Source of the DNA: Alteromonadaceae bacterium Bs31
GTDB taxonomy: Bacteria; Pseudomonadota; Gammaproteobacteria; Pseudomonadales; Cellvibrionaceae
DNA length: 64,000 bases
Reading direction: 5' to 3'
NCBI GenBank assembly: GCA_900177435.1
Contig: FXAI01000007.1
Location: 64,501 to 128,500 of the forward strand
Part shown: positions 9,490 through 18,054 of the stretch, piece by piece
Position numbering within the stretch: the first letter of the stretch is position 1
Layout: each line of letters starts with the position of its first letter
Program-made: the position numbers and the translations under genes
The notes under the pieces: generated by a model
Told to the model about the DNA's origin: nothing
Seen by the model: the letters and a program-made list of their open reading frames with translations, nothing else
Database searches by the model: none

Positions 9490-10863
9490 CTAAGACAAGC
9501 GTAAAATGTCGTTATAAAAGGCGATAACCATAAGACCCAGGAGCATCGCCAATCCCGCCTGGTAGCCCAACATCTGTATTTTCTCGGATACTGGACTTCC
9601 TTTTACCCACTCGATAAGACCAAACAAAATGTGTCCTCCGTCGAGTACCGGAACTGGCAATAAGTTGAAAACACCAAGGAGAACGCTGATATAAGCAAGG
9701 AAGTTAATAAAGTACCAAATCCCAGCCTTTGCCGAATCGCCGGCAACTTTAGCAATGCCAATGGGTCCACTCAAGTTTTTAGTGGAAATTTCCCCCACCA
9801 CCAACTTTTTAATGGACAGAAAAGTGGTGTCGATAACTTCAAAAGTACTACTTACCGCCTGATTCATCCCGCTCACAAAACCATAGCGGTGATAACGAAC
9901 CATCTCTTGTGGGAACTGCTCCCGGCTCCAGGCGATGCCAATAACACCCCGGGTACCATTATCCGCCTCTACTTCTTTGGGCGTAATTAGCTTGGTGTCT
10001 CGAAAAAGGCCCTCTTCTGTCTCTCTCTCAATAATGATTTCAAGCTCCTGGCCTGCACGAGCACTGATATATTCAGTCAGTTTTTCCACCGAGAGGGAAT
10101 TTTGGCCATCCACTTCTACTATCTCATCTCCCACTTGCAAGCCTGCCGCCGCAGCGGGCATATCAGGCATTACCTGCGAAATTCGACTTAACAGTGGCGG
10201 GCTGTAGAACGACAAACCCAAACCGGAAATTACGTCTGGCCCTTCGGCGCCTCTCAACCACTTATCAAGCTTGGCTTTTGACTCGTATACAAGGTCTGAG
10301 TCTGGGTATTTAACGGTAAATGAGATTTCTCCGCTTTCGCCAAGCCTATTAAGTAGATAAATTTCCAGTGCGCGACGACTATTAATGGGGCTACCGTCAA
10401 CAGCCTTGATTTCCTGCCCCGCCTCCAGGCCCGCCTCTGCCGCAATGGAATCAGGCTCAACCGAGCCAATCACAGGAGCAACCGAAACACTGCCCTGCAA
10501 TACCGCCAGAAGCCAGTAGAGCAAAATGGCCAATATGAAGTTAGCGAGTGGCCCAGCGAACGCGATGACAATGCGCTGCCAAACCGGCTTAGACGTGAAA
10601 GCGTAGGGCCGGTCTTCCGGCGCGACCTCTCCCTCACGCTCATCCAGCATTTTCACATATCCGCCCAAAGGCACAGATGAAATGGCGAATTCGGTACCAT
10701 GCCGATCGGTCCACTTGAGCAAACGGGTACCAAAACCGATGGAGAAGCGCAAAACTCGCACACCGCAACGGCGAGCGGCATAGTAGTGCCCAAACTCGTG
10801 CACCGCCACCAAAATAGTGATGGCAATCAAAAAATAGAAAATGGTAGTTAAGGTCTCTATCAC
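9490..10863 (-). CDS. rseP: Site-2 zinc metalloprotease RseP
   Basis: RseP is the inner-membrane intramembrane protease that completes cleavage of the anti-sigma factor RseA in the envelope stress response. The 457-residue sequence has the zinc motif H22EFGH26 in its first membrane helix, two PDZ domains (about residues 115-290), and the third zinc-ligand motif [13 protein letters not shown] in a late membrane helix. The start is GTG at 10863, which forms a four-base GTGA overlap with the dxr stop. It precedes bamA, so protease and barrel-assembly genes are probably co-expressed. Confidence 0.96.
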   Translation of the reverse strand: MIETLTTIFYFLIAITILVAVHEFGHYYAARRCGVRVLRFSIGFGTRLLKWTDRHGTEFAISSVPLGGYVKMLDEREGEVAPEDRPYAFTSKPVWQRIVIAFAGPLANFILAILLYWLLAVLQGSVSVAPVIGSVEPDSIAAEAGLEAGQEIKAVDGSPINSRRALEIYLLNRLGESGEISFTVKYPDSDLVYESKAKLDKWLRGAEGPDVISGLGLSFYSPPLLSRISQVMPDMPAAAAGLQVGDEIVEVDGQNSLSVEKLTEYISARAGQELEIIIERETEEGLFRDTKLITPKEVEADNGTRGVIGIAWSREQFPQEMVRYHRYGFVSGMNQAVSSTFEVIDTTFLSIKKLVVGEISTKNLSGPIGIAKVAGDSAKAGIWYFINFLAYISVLLGVFNLLPVPVLDGGHILFGLIEWVKGSPVSEKIQMLGYQAGLAMLLGLMVIAFYNDILRLS

Positions 10864-12047
10864 TGCAGCTTTCTCTTATTTACTCGCTGTGCCGCATATT
10901 GCCTTGCACGTAGGTCGGAATCTTTGACCGCTTCCAGTGAGTCTGGTTCGCTGGATTGCCAATTGTTTAACGTTTCTTCAATAATTTCAGCAATTTGCGT
11001 GAAACAAATTGTTTCAGACAAAAAGGCATCAACCGCTATTTCGTTCGCCGCATTCAGCGCAACCGGGTAATCCAAGGCCGATTCCATCGCATGCATAGAC
11101 AAGCGAAGCGCCGGAAAACGCTGATAGTCTGGCGCAGAGAAATCCAGCCGACCCAACTGGTAAAAATCCAAACTTGGTACCTTGGTTTCAATCCGCTCTG
11201 GCCAGCCGAGGCAGTTAGCGATGGGAGTGCGCATATCCGGCATACCCATTTGAGCAAGCACGGAGCCATCCAGGTATTCCACCATTGAATGGACGATACT
11301 TTGAGGGTGAATAACAACCTCTATATCTTTCGGCTGCGCCTTAAACAACCAGCAGGCCTCAATAAACTCCAGGCCCTTGTTCATCATGGTGGCAGAATCC
11401 ACCGATATCTTTCTACCCATAGACCAATTGGGGTGGGAGCAAGCCTGGTCGGGTGTTTTACTCGCAAGCTCCTCAAGAGGTGTTTCACGAAATGGCCCAC
11501 CAGACCCGGTGAGCAGAATGCGGCGAATACCCGCCGAACTCAAGCTGGAGAAATCGTGCGGCAAACATTGAAATATGGCGTTGTGCTCACTGTCGATAGG
11601 AAGCAGCTCCGCACCGGAAACATTGACCGCATCGGTAAATAATTTACCACTCATCACCAGAGATTCTTTGTTGGCCAAGAGCACCCGCTTACCCGCCCGC
11701 ACGGCAGACAAGGTGGCATCCAGACCAGCTGAACCCACAATCGCAGCCATAACGGTATGGGAGTCTGTAGCACCGGCTATATCAATCAAGCCCTCATCAC
11801 CGGCAAGCACTTCCGTAGACGAACCGGCGTCATTTAACCGCTGCTTCAGTGTGTTTGCCGCAGCGTGATCTCGAAGCACTGCGTATTGTGGCGTAAATTC
11901 GATGCATTGCTCGAACATACGATCCACTTGCAGGTTGGCCCCTAAAGCAAACACCTGAAATCGTTGCGGGTGAGAACGGATAACATCCAGCGTGCTGACA
12001 CCAATGGAACCAGTAGACCCAAGTACCGTTAAATTATTGGCACCCAT
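10860..12047 (-). CDS. dxr: 1-deoxy-D-xylulose 5-phosphate reductoisomerase
   Basis: Dxr converts DXP to MEP using NADPH, the first committed step of the non-mevalonate isoprenoid pathway. NADPH binding is seen in [19 protein letters not shown], and the metal and substrate site in [15 protein letters not shown] and [19 protein letters not shown]. The ATG at 12047 has GGGA eight bases upstream and yields 395 residues, normal for the family; an in-frame TTG at 12068 has no ribosome binding site. Close to uppS, which makes undecaprenyl diphosphate from the same isoprenoid supply, the placement makes metabolic sense. Confidence 0.96.
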   Translation of the reverse strand: MGANNLTVLGSTGSIGVSTLDVIRSHPQRFQVFALGANLQVDRMFEQCIEFTPQYAVLRDHAAANTLKQRLNDAGSSTEVLAGDEGLIDIAGATDSHTVMAAIVGSAGLDATLSAVRAGKRVLLANKESLVMSGKLFTDAVNVSGAELLPIDSEHNAIFQCLPHDFSSLSSAGIRRILLTGSGGPFRETPLEELASKTPDQACSHPNWSMGRKISVDSATMMNKGLEFIEACWLFKAQPKDIEVVIHPQSIVHSMVEYLDGSVLAQMGMPDMRTPIANCLGWPERIETKVPSLDFYQLGRLDFSAPDYQRFPALRLSMHAMESALDYPVALNAANEIAVDAFLSETICFTQIAEIIEETLNNWQSSEPDSLEAVKDSDLRARQYAAQRVNKRKLQ

Positions 12048-12087
12048 GGCTAGTATCCCGTTCCGCAAGGGCTTGTGGTGAAAGTCA

Positions 12088-12924
12088 TCAACCCACCACC
12101 CTCACCGACCATTGGGTGGACATTACCGCCAGAGCGAATATGGGGGCAGCCGCCACTAAACCATCCACTCGATCCATAAAACCGCCATGCCCAGGCAATA
12201 GCTTACCGCTGTCTTTCACGCCCTGATGACGTTTAACCATGCTCTCCACTAAGTCACCCAATACAGATACGAAGGCAGTGGGAAGAATAACCACAACAAG
12301 AGAAAGCCAGCTTCCGTGGATGAAAAATACGTTGACTAATGCACCAATGGCAAGCGCGAAAAGCATGCCTCCCACAACGCCTTCCCAGGTTTTGCCTGGG
12401 CTAACCTCTTTGGCCAGTTTGCGCGAACCAAATGCCCGGCCAGTAAAATACGCACCGATATCAGCAGCAGCAACAGTAAATACCACCATCAGCACCAGCC
12501 ATGCCCCGGCAGGTTCTGCGCGGAGAAACATCAGCGCTAACCAGGCTGGAACCAGCACAAAGCAGCCCATGAGCAGGCGCACGGGGGTTGAGCCCCAGAT
12601 GATCGCGCTGGAGGGATAGCCCTGCACCCAAAGAAGAGCAATCGCCCACCAAATGGTCGCGGCAATAAAAAGCGTGCGCAGGTCTTGATACTGCTCGGCC
12701 CACTGAAAAAACCAGGCCAGTAACAAGCCTGTAGCAGCGATAAACAAGGTGAAAAGCGCACGGGAGATATTCCCTTTAAGCCCGGATAAACCAGCCCACT
12801 CCCATGCAGACAGGATCAACACCAAACCCGCCAACCAGGCAAAATGCTGCCACGAGCCAAGAAACAAAATGCCAACAAAGGGCACAACCAGCGCAAGAGC
12901 TGTATAGATACGTTGCTTAAGCAC
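12088..12924 (-). CDS. cdsA: Phosphatidate cytidylyltransferase
   Basis: CdsA makes CDP-diacylglycerol from phosphatidate and CTP, the branch point of phospholipid synthesis. It is a multi-pass membrane protein with about eight hydrophobic helices and the family signature near the C-terminus ([19 protein letters not shown] followed by DRVD). I place the start at GTG 12924, with GAGG six bases upstream and an eight-base overlap with the uppS stop. The resulting 278 residues match the usual size; extending to 13104 adds 60 residues that lie inside uppS in another frame and do not resemble CdsA. Confidence 0.95.
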   Translation of the reverse strand: MLKQRIYTALALVVPFVGILFLGSWQHFAWLAGLVLILSAWEWAGLSGLKGNISRALFTLFIAATGLLLAWFFQWAEQYQDLRTLFIAATIWWAIALLWVQGYPSSAIIWGSTPVRLLMGCFVLVPAWLALMFLRAEPAGAWLVLMVVFTVAAADIGAYFTGRAFGSRKLAKEVSPGKTWEGVVGGMLFALAIGALVNVFFIHGSWLSLVVVILPTAFVSVLGDLVESMVKRHQGVKDSGKLLPGHGGFMDRVDGLVAAAPIFALAVMSTQWSVRVVG

Positions 12925-13669
12925 GCACAACCTCTTTGGCAACCTGGTCGCCGGTCTTGCCGAATCGCCTTTGACGGCGATAATAATCGTCCACCGCTGC
13001 TCTAAGAGCAGATGCGTCGAATTCAGGCCAAAGTAATTCACTAAAATACAGCTCGGCGTAAGCTGCCTGCCACAATAAAAAGTTGCTGATACGCTGCTCC
13101 CCACCGGTACGAATCAGTAAATCCAGGGGAGGAAGATCAGCGGTGGATATATGCTGGCTGAGCATGTCCTCGCTGATATCAGCAGGCGCGAGTTCCCCAA
13201 GGGCCACTTTTTGCGCCAACTTCTGCGCGGACTGGGCGATATCCCAACAACCGCCGTAGTCAGCGGCAATCACCAAGGTGGCCTCCCCACTACAGGCAAT
13301 GGCCTCAGCCTCTTCAATTGCACGCAAGAGCTTTTTACTGAAACGCTTCCTGCTGCCGATGACTCGTAATGAAACATTTTCCTCAGCGAGCTTGCGTGCT
13401 TCTTTTTTCAGGTAGGCATAGAAAAGCCCCATCAGAGCTTCAACTTCTTTGGGAGGGCGCCGCCAGTTTTCACTACTAAAAGCAAAGAGGGTTAGCGCTT
13501 CCACCCCTTGATCCTGACAGGCTCGCAGTACATCACGTATTCTCTCAACACCGGCTTTGTGACCAGCAATACCCTGCCGCCCCTGGAGTTTGGCCCAGCG
13601 GTTATTGCCATCCATGATGATGGCAACATGCTTCAATGGATGAGGATTAATTGTATCGGTAACTATCAT
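12917..13669 (-). CDS. uppS: Undecaprenyl diphosphate synthase
   Basis: UppS is the cis-prenyltransferase that condenses isopentenyl diphosphate onto farnesyl diphosphate to make the C55 carrier lipid for peptidoglycan and O-antigen. The N-terminal HVAIIMDGNNRWAKLQG contains the catalytic Asp, ALTLFAFSSENWRRP the substrate-binding Asn/Trp/Arg region, and DLLIRTGGEQRISNFLLWQ the C-terminal diphosphate-binding signature. Its 250 residues are typical. The stop is overlapped by the cdsA start, indicating coupled translation. Confidence 0.96.
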   Translation of the reverse strand: MIVTDTINPHPLKHVAIIMDGNNRWAKLQGRQGIAGHKAGVERIRDVLRACQDQGVEALTLFAFSSENWRRPPKEVEALMGLFYAYLKKEARKLAEENVSLRVIGSRKRFSKKLLRAIEEAEAIACSGEATLVIAADYGGCWDIAQSAQKLAQKVALGELAPADISEDMLSQHISTADLPPLDLLIRTGGEQRISNFLLWQAAYAELYFSELLWPEFDASALRAAVDDYYRRQRRFGKTGDQVAKEVVRA

Positions 13670-13699
13670 AAGCGTTGCAGAATTAGACCCTGGCAGGAA

Positions 13700-14257
13700 T
13701 CAGATCTCCATTAGATCCTTTTCTTTCACGCCCAGCGCTTTGTCCACTTCTGCAATGTATTTGTCAGTAATTTTCTGTATTTCAACTTCTGCACGACGCT
13801 CGTCGTCTTCACCAATTTCTTTTTCTTTCAGCAGGTCTTTCACGTTTGAAACCGCATCTCGACGAATATTTCTAACGGAAATACGCGCATTTTCGGCTTC
13901 GGTTCGCGCCTGCTTGATATAACCTTTACGGGATTCTTCTGTAAGCGCTGGCATTGGAACACGTATCAGTTCACCAGTAGTCACCGGGTTTAAGCCCAAA
14001 TCTGACTTCATTATTGCCTTTTCTATTTCCGGTACCATGCTCTTTTCCCATGGGCTCAGGGATAAGGTGCGCGCATCCAGCACAGAAACATTTGCAACCT
14101 GCGCCAAAGGCGTGGGGTTACCGTAGTAAGAAACCGACACGCCATCCAAAATACTGGGGTGAGCGCGACCCGTTCTTATTTTATTGAAATTCACTCCGAG
14201 TACTTCAACGCTTTTTTTCATGCGCTCTTCGGCGTCTTTTTTAATATCATTGATCAT
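13700..14257 (-). CDS. frr: Ribosome recycling factor
   Basis: RRF works with EF-G to split the post-termination ribosome. The 185 residues match the family length, with [15 protein letters not shown] in the first helix, the small beta domain [18 protein letters not shown], and [18 protein letters not shown] in the last helices of the three-helix bundle. It begins six bases after the pyrH stop and is followed by uppS, the order seen across gammaproteobacteria. Confidence 0.97.
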   Translation of the reverse strand: MINDIKKDAEERMKKSVEVLGVNFNKIRTGRAHPSILDGVSVSYYGNPTPLAQVANVSVLDARTLSLSPWEKSMVPEIEKAIMKSDLGLNPVTTGELIRVPMPALTEESRKGYIKQARTEAENARISVRNIRRDAVSNVKDLLKEKEIGEDDERRAEVEIQKITDKYIAEVDKALGVKEKDLMEI

Positions 14258-14263
14258 GTTTAC

Positions 14264-15016
14264 TCAAGCCTCTACTGTAGTACTTTCAACGCTGTCTTTA
14301 ATGAGGGTACCCTCATCCTCTCCCACCACGATATTCAACAAGGCACCCTGTTTGCTCATTTTGAACACGCGCACTGGCATGTTGTGATCCTGACACAAAC
14401 AAATGGCGGTAAGGTCCATAACCCCTAGCTTGTCCCGCAGCACCTTGTCGTAACTCAGCAGGGTATAGCGGGTGGCACTTGGGTCTTTAACGGGGTCGGC
14501 GGTATAAACGCCGTCTACTTTTGTTGCCTTTAACACCAGCTCAGCGCCAACTTCAATTGCACGCAGGCAAGCTGCTGAATCTGTGGTAAAAAAGGGGTTT
14601 CCGGTACCGGCAGAGAAAATAACAACCTCACCATTCTCTAACAAGCGAAGCGCTTTGCGGCGATCGTACTGATCAGTCACGCCGTGCATGGGAATAGCAG
14701 ACATTACCGTAGAAGAAATATTGGATCGCTCAAGCGCATCTCGCATAGCCAAGGCATTCATCACGGTTGCCAGCATACCCATGTGGTCACCGGTGACACG
14801 ATCCAAGCCGGCTTCGCTTAGCGCTGCGCCGCGGAACAAGTTACCGCCGCCAATCACCAGACCTACTTGCACGCCTATGCCCACCAATTGACCTATTTCC
14901 AGAGCCATTTTATCGAGCACTTTAGGGTCAATGCCGAATCCTTCTGTCCCCATTAACTGCTCACCGCTCAACTTCAACAAAATGCGTTTATATTTGCGAT
15001 CGCGTCCACTTGCCAT
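14264..15016 (-). CDS. pyrH: Uridylate kinase
   Basis: UMP kinase phosphorylates UMP to UDP in pyrimidine nucleotide synthesis and belongs to the amino acid kinase fold, not the NMP kinase fold. The sequence shows [15 protein letters not shown] at the phosphate loop, [13 protein letters not shown], and the C-terminal [15 protein letters not shown] that lines the nucleotide site. The ATG has GGAG about seven bases upstream. A strong hairpin at 15091-15120 separates it from tsf, so pyrH-frr may be transcribed from its own promoter or by read-through. Confidence 0.97.
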   Translation of the reverse strand: MASGRDRKYKRILLKLSGEQLMGTEGFGIDPKVLDKMALEIGQLVGIGVQVGLVIGGGNLFRGAALSEAGLDRVTGDHMGMLATVMNALAMRDALERSNISSTVMSAIPMHGVTDQYDRRKALRLLENGEVVIFSAGTGNPFFTTDSAACLRAIEVGAELVLKATKVDGVYTADPVKDPSATRYTLLSYDKVLRDKLGVMDLTAICLCQDHNMPVRVFKMSKQGALLNIVVGEDEGTLIKDSVESTTVEA

Positions 15017-15090
15017 AGGGTTCTCCGAGCCGGTTTGAGAGGTTTAAACGGGGCATGCCCCGGAAAATAAATTCGCGGAAGTGTAACAGA

Positions 15091-15120
15091 AAAAAGGCGG
15101 GATTTGAGTCCCGCCTTTTT
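15091..15120 (-). terminator. Intrinsic terminator after tsf
   Basis: A 12-base stem (AAAAAGGCGGGA against TCCCGCCTTTTT) with a six-base loop ends in a T run on the minus strand. It lies between the tsf stop and the pyrH start, so it should end or attenuate the rpsB-tsf transcript. Its symmetry makes it workable on either strand. Confidence 0.85.
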
Positions 15121-15173
15121 GATATCCCCAAGCTTTTCGTTTATCCCGCAGGATTAGCCGGGTATAGCTTTAG

Positions 15174-16049
15174 TTAAGCGCCTTTTGATGCAGCCACTTG
15201 CGCAGCAACTTCGGCAGCAAAGTCTTCTTCTTTCTTCTCTATGCCTTCCCCTACCTCGAAGCGAACGAAGGCAACAACAGCTGCTCCGTCTTTTTTCACG
15301 AGGTTGCCAACGGTGGTCTCAGGGTCTTTCACAAAGGGCTGCTCAACCAAGCTGTTCTCTTTCAGGAACTTATTGATGCGGCCTGTCATCATTTTCTCAA
15401 CGATCTGCTCTGGCTTGCCTTCCATATCGGGCTGCGCTTTGATGATGTCTTTCTCTTGGTTCACGACATCTTCAGGCATGTCTGCCGGGTTCACGACCTG
15501 AGGGCTAACGGCCGCAACGTGCATAGCGACATCCTTAGCTAACTCAACACTGCCACCCTTCAACTCAACCAAAACAGCAATACGATTATTTGAGTGCACG
15601 TATGCACCTACTGCGCCGTCAGCTGCTTCAACCAACTCTACGCGGCGAATGCCGATATTCTCACCAATTTTTTGTACCAGAGCCTGACGGGCATTTTCCA
15701 TTTGCTCATCCACAAGCCCCTCAAGCGAAGCAACCTTGCCCGTAAAAGCCTTGTCCAATACGCTGGCGACAAAAGCCAGGAAGCCTTCATCGCGAGCAAC
15801 AAAGTCTGTTTCGCTGTTAACTTCAACCAGTACGCCGTAACTGCCATCGTCTGCCACTTTCGCAGCAACAACACCTTCAGCAGCAGTGCGGTCTGCTTTT
15901 TTGGCAGCTTTCAGGCCGGAAGCCTTGCGAAGATTTTCAATTGCGGCATCGATGTCGCCATCGGTCTCAGCCAACGCTTTTTTACACTCCATCATACCGA
16001 GGCCGGTACGATCACGAAGTTCTTTTACTAAAGTAGCAGTCACTGCCAT
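15174..16049 (-). CDS. tsf: Elongation factor Ts
   Basis: EF-Ts is the nucleotide exchange factor of EF-Tu. The N-terminal [21 protein letters not shown] is the UBA-like signature, followed by [28 protein letters not shown] core sequence that contacts EF-Tu. The ATG at 16049 follows GAGG by nine bases and gives 291 residues; an in-frame TTG at 16064 overlaps that ribosome binding site and is not preferred. It is the second gene of the rpsB-tsf operon, with a hairpin between the two genes. Confidence 0.97.
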   Translation of the reverse strand: MAVTATLVKELRDRTGLGMMECKKALAETDGDIDAAIENLRKASGLKAAKKADRTAAEGVVAAKVADDGSYGVLVEVNSETDFVARDEGFLAFVASVLDKAFTGKVASLEGLVDEQMENARQALVQKIGENIGIRRVELVEAADGAVGAYVHSNNRIAVLVELKGGSVELAKDVAMHVAAVSPQVVNPADMPEDVVNQEKDIIKAQPDMEGKPEQIVEKMMTGRINKFLKENSLVEQPFVKDPETTVGNLVKKDGAAVVAFVRFEVGEGIEKKEEDFAAEVAAQVAASKGA

Positions 16050-16080
16050 CTTTAAAGTCCTCAATTGTGCGATCTAAATT

Positions 16081-16107
16081 AAAAAAAGGGGTATAAACCC
16101 CTTTTTT
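16081..16107 (-). terminator. Hairpin with T run between rpsB and tsf
   Basis: AAAAAAGGGG and CCCCTTTTTT pair around a six-base loop, giving only four G-C pairs plus an A/T extension, followed on the minus strand by a T run. It lies in the rpsB-tsf gap and looks like a partial terminator or attenuator that would lower tsf relative to rpsB, or an RNA-processing site. Confidence 0.6.
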
Positions 16108-16155
16108 GTGATTCTGACAAGCAGCCCCCAAATAGGGTGACTGCTGACTGGGTTC

Positions 16156-16908
16156 TTAGCCGTTTTCTGCAGGTGCTTGCACTGCTTCAACTTCAACGAA
16201 CTCATCTGCAGCGCCGGCTGGAGACGTAGAGTTCACGCCCTCTAAGCAGGCATCGGCCGCAGCGGATACGTAGAGCTTAATAGCGCGTATGGCGTCGTCG
16301 TTGCCAGGAATTACATAGTCAACACCCACTGGGTCACTATTGGTATCAACAACCCCAATCACGGGGATGCCGAGCTTATTGGCTTCTTGAATCGCGATAC
16401 GCTCGTGCTCAACATCAATCACAAACATTGCGTCTGGCAGGCCGCCCATATCTTTAATACCACCAATGGAAAGCTCCAGCTTGCCCATCATACGGGTACG
16501 CATAAGCGCTTCTTTTTTGGTTAGCTTCTCAAAGGTGCCGTCCTGACTCTGGGTTTCCAGCTCGCGGAAACGACGAATGGACGCGCGGATCGTTTTGTAG
16601 TTGGTGAGCATGCCGCCCAGCCAGCGATTGCTAACGTACGGCATACCTGCGCGCTCAGCCTGCTCTTTAACGGTTTTTTGAGCGGCACGCTTGGTACCAA
16701 CAAATAGAACTTTTTTCTTCTGGCTGGCCATCTTCTGAATGACAGCCAGGGCCTCATTGAACGCAGGAACTGTGTGCTCCAGGTTGATGATGTGAATCTT
16801 GTTGCGTGAACCGAAAATGTATTGACCCATTTTCGGGTTCCAATAACGAGTTTGGTGACCAAAGTGGACACCTGCTTGCAGCATATCTCGCATGCTTACT
16901 GTAGCCAT
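16156..16908 (-). CDS. rpsB: 30S ribosomal protein S2
   Basis: S2 binds the 30S subunit at the head-body junction and is needed for S1 binding. The conserved [20 protein letters not shown] start, [26 protein letters not shown] and the [14 protein letters not shown] segment are all present in 250 residues. A short acidic tail ([15 protein letters not shown]) follows the core, a common variation. It heads the rpsB-tsf operon behind a structured leader and a minus-strand promoter with a G+C-rich discriminator at 17054-17090. Confidence 0.97.
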   Translation of the reverse strand: MATVSMRDMLQAGVHFGHQTRYWNPKMGQYIFGSRNKIHIINLEHTVPAFNEALAVIQKMASQKKKVLFVGTKRAAQKTVKEQAERAGMPYVSNRWLGGMLTNYKTIRASIRRFRELETQSQDGTFEKLTKKEALMRTRMMGKLELSIGGIKDMGGLPDAMFVIDVEHERIAIQEANKLGIPVIGVVDTNSDPVGVDYVIPGNDDAIRAIKLYVSAAADACLEGVNSTSPAGAADEFVEVEAVQAPAENG

Positions 16909-16925
16909 AATATTTTCCTATATAC

Positions 16926-16960
16926 GGGTTAGGCCTCCATATATCCCACCAGCCAACCCC
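16926..16960 (-). promoter_or_regulatory. Stem-loop in the rpsB leader
   Basis: On the minus strand GGGTTGG pairs with CCTAACCC (one bulged base) around a G/A-rich loop, ending about 17 bases before the rpsB ATG. S2 is known to repress rpsB-tsf through the leader RNA in gammaproteobacteria, so this hairpin is a candidate S2 binding element. The pairing is seen directly; the role is inferred. Confidence 0.5.
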
Positions 16961-17053
16961 TTACATAACGGTAATGGGCACCCAGGCAGGTGTGTCGATA
17001 TATGTGCGACGTTTTAATGGTGTATTGAACAAAATGACGGACCACTTTATTCA

Positions 17054-17090
17054 GGGCGCGCTTTATACCACAGAAACAACAAAACTTAAA
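17054..17090 (-). promoter_or_regulatory. Predicted rpsB promoter
   Basis: Reading the minus strand: TTTAAG at 17090-17085, a 17-base spacer, TATAAA at 17067-17062, then GCGCGCCC. A good -10 with a G+C-rich discriminator is typical of ribosomal protein promoters under stringent control. The -35 is weak. The leader would be about 150 nt long. Confidence 0.55.
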
Positions 17091-17283
17091 CCCGCCTCGA
17101 AGCAATTATCGTCATACCGTGCTGATTGACTCGGATTGGTTTAGAATAAACGCCCTTTGCGACAGCATCATTGAAAATGATAAGCGCCAAATTCCCGAAG
17201 TAGAGCCTCCGCGAGAGCAAAGCGCTAAAACTTCATAGAGGCCCTGTCGTGTAATTTAGCTCCTCAATCAAGAAACTGTACAT

Positions 17284-18054
17284 ATGGCTGTAACACCGAA
17301 AACGCCCGAAGAACTTGAAAAAATGCGAATCGCCGGCCGCGCAGCAGCCGAAGTACTGGAAATGATAGAGGCGCACGTGAAACCCGGCGTATCCACAGCA
17401 GAGCTGGATAAGATATGCCACGACTACATAACGCAAGTTCAGAAAGCGATACCTGCTCCGTTAAATTACAAGGGTTTCCCCAAGTCCATCTGCACCTCCA
17501 TTAACCAGGTGGTCTGCCACGGCATTCCCTCTGAAAAGAAGAAATTGAAGTCCGGCGATATCGTCAACATTGATATAACCGTTATTGTCGACAGCTATCA
17601 CGGCGATACCAGTAAGATGTTTCTGGTGGGCCAGGTGCCCAGCCATGCTGAACGGCTCTGCAAGATCACACAGGAGTGCCTGTATATGGGTATTGAGCAG
17701 GTCCGTCCCGGCGCTCGCTTAGGCGATATTGGCGAAGTTATCCAAAAGCACGCAGAAAAAAACCATTACTCTATTGTGAGGGATTACTGCGGCCACGGCA
17801 TTGGCAAGGTGTTCCACGAGGAGCCGCAGGTTTTGCACTATGGCGTCGCCGGAACAGGCATGGAGCTGTGTGAAGGAATGACCTTCACCATCGAGCCCAT
17901 GGTCAATGCAGGCAAACACCAAACCAAGCTCAAAGGTGACGGCTGGACTGTAGAAACCCGCGATGGCCGCTTGTCGGCGCAGTGGGAGCACACACTGGCT
18001 GTAACAGAAAAAGGCGTTGAAGTGCTCACCGCAAGACGCGAGGAATCCTTTTAA
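17284..18054 (+). CDS. map: Type I methionine aminopeptidase
   Basis: MAP removes the initiator Met from new proteins after deformylation. The pita-bread fold metal ligands are visible: Asp in GDIVNIDITV and in SYHGDTSKMF, His in YCGHGIGKVFHEEPQ, Glu in MTFTIEPMV and in QWEHTLAVTEKG. Its 256 residues are the standard length. It is divergent from rpsB, an arrangement common in gammaproteobacteria, and its TAA stop shares a base with the glnD ATG (TAATG), so the two are probably coupled. Confidence 0.97.
   Translation: MAVTPKTPEELEKMRIAGRAAAEVLEMIEAHVKPGVSTAELDKICHDYITQVQKAIPAPLNYKGFPKSICTSINQVVCHGIPSEKKKLKSGDIVNIDITVIVDSYHGDTSKMFLVGQVPSHAERLCKITQECLYMGIEQVRPGARLGDIGEVIQKHAEKNHYSIVRDYCGHGIGKVFHEEPQVLHYGVAGTGMELCEGMTFTIEPMVNAGKHQTKLKGDGWTVETRDGRLSAQWEHTLAVTEKGVEVLTARREESF

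Noticed and set aside
12925-13104. N-terminal extension of cdsA by 60 residues
   Set aside because: It lies within uppS in another frame and is unlike CdsA; the GTG at 12924 has a good ribosome binding site.
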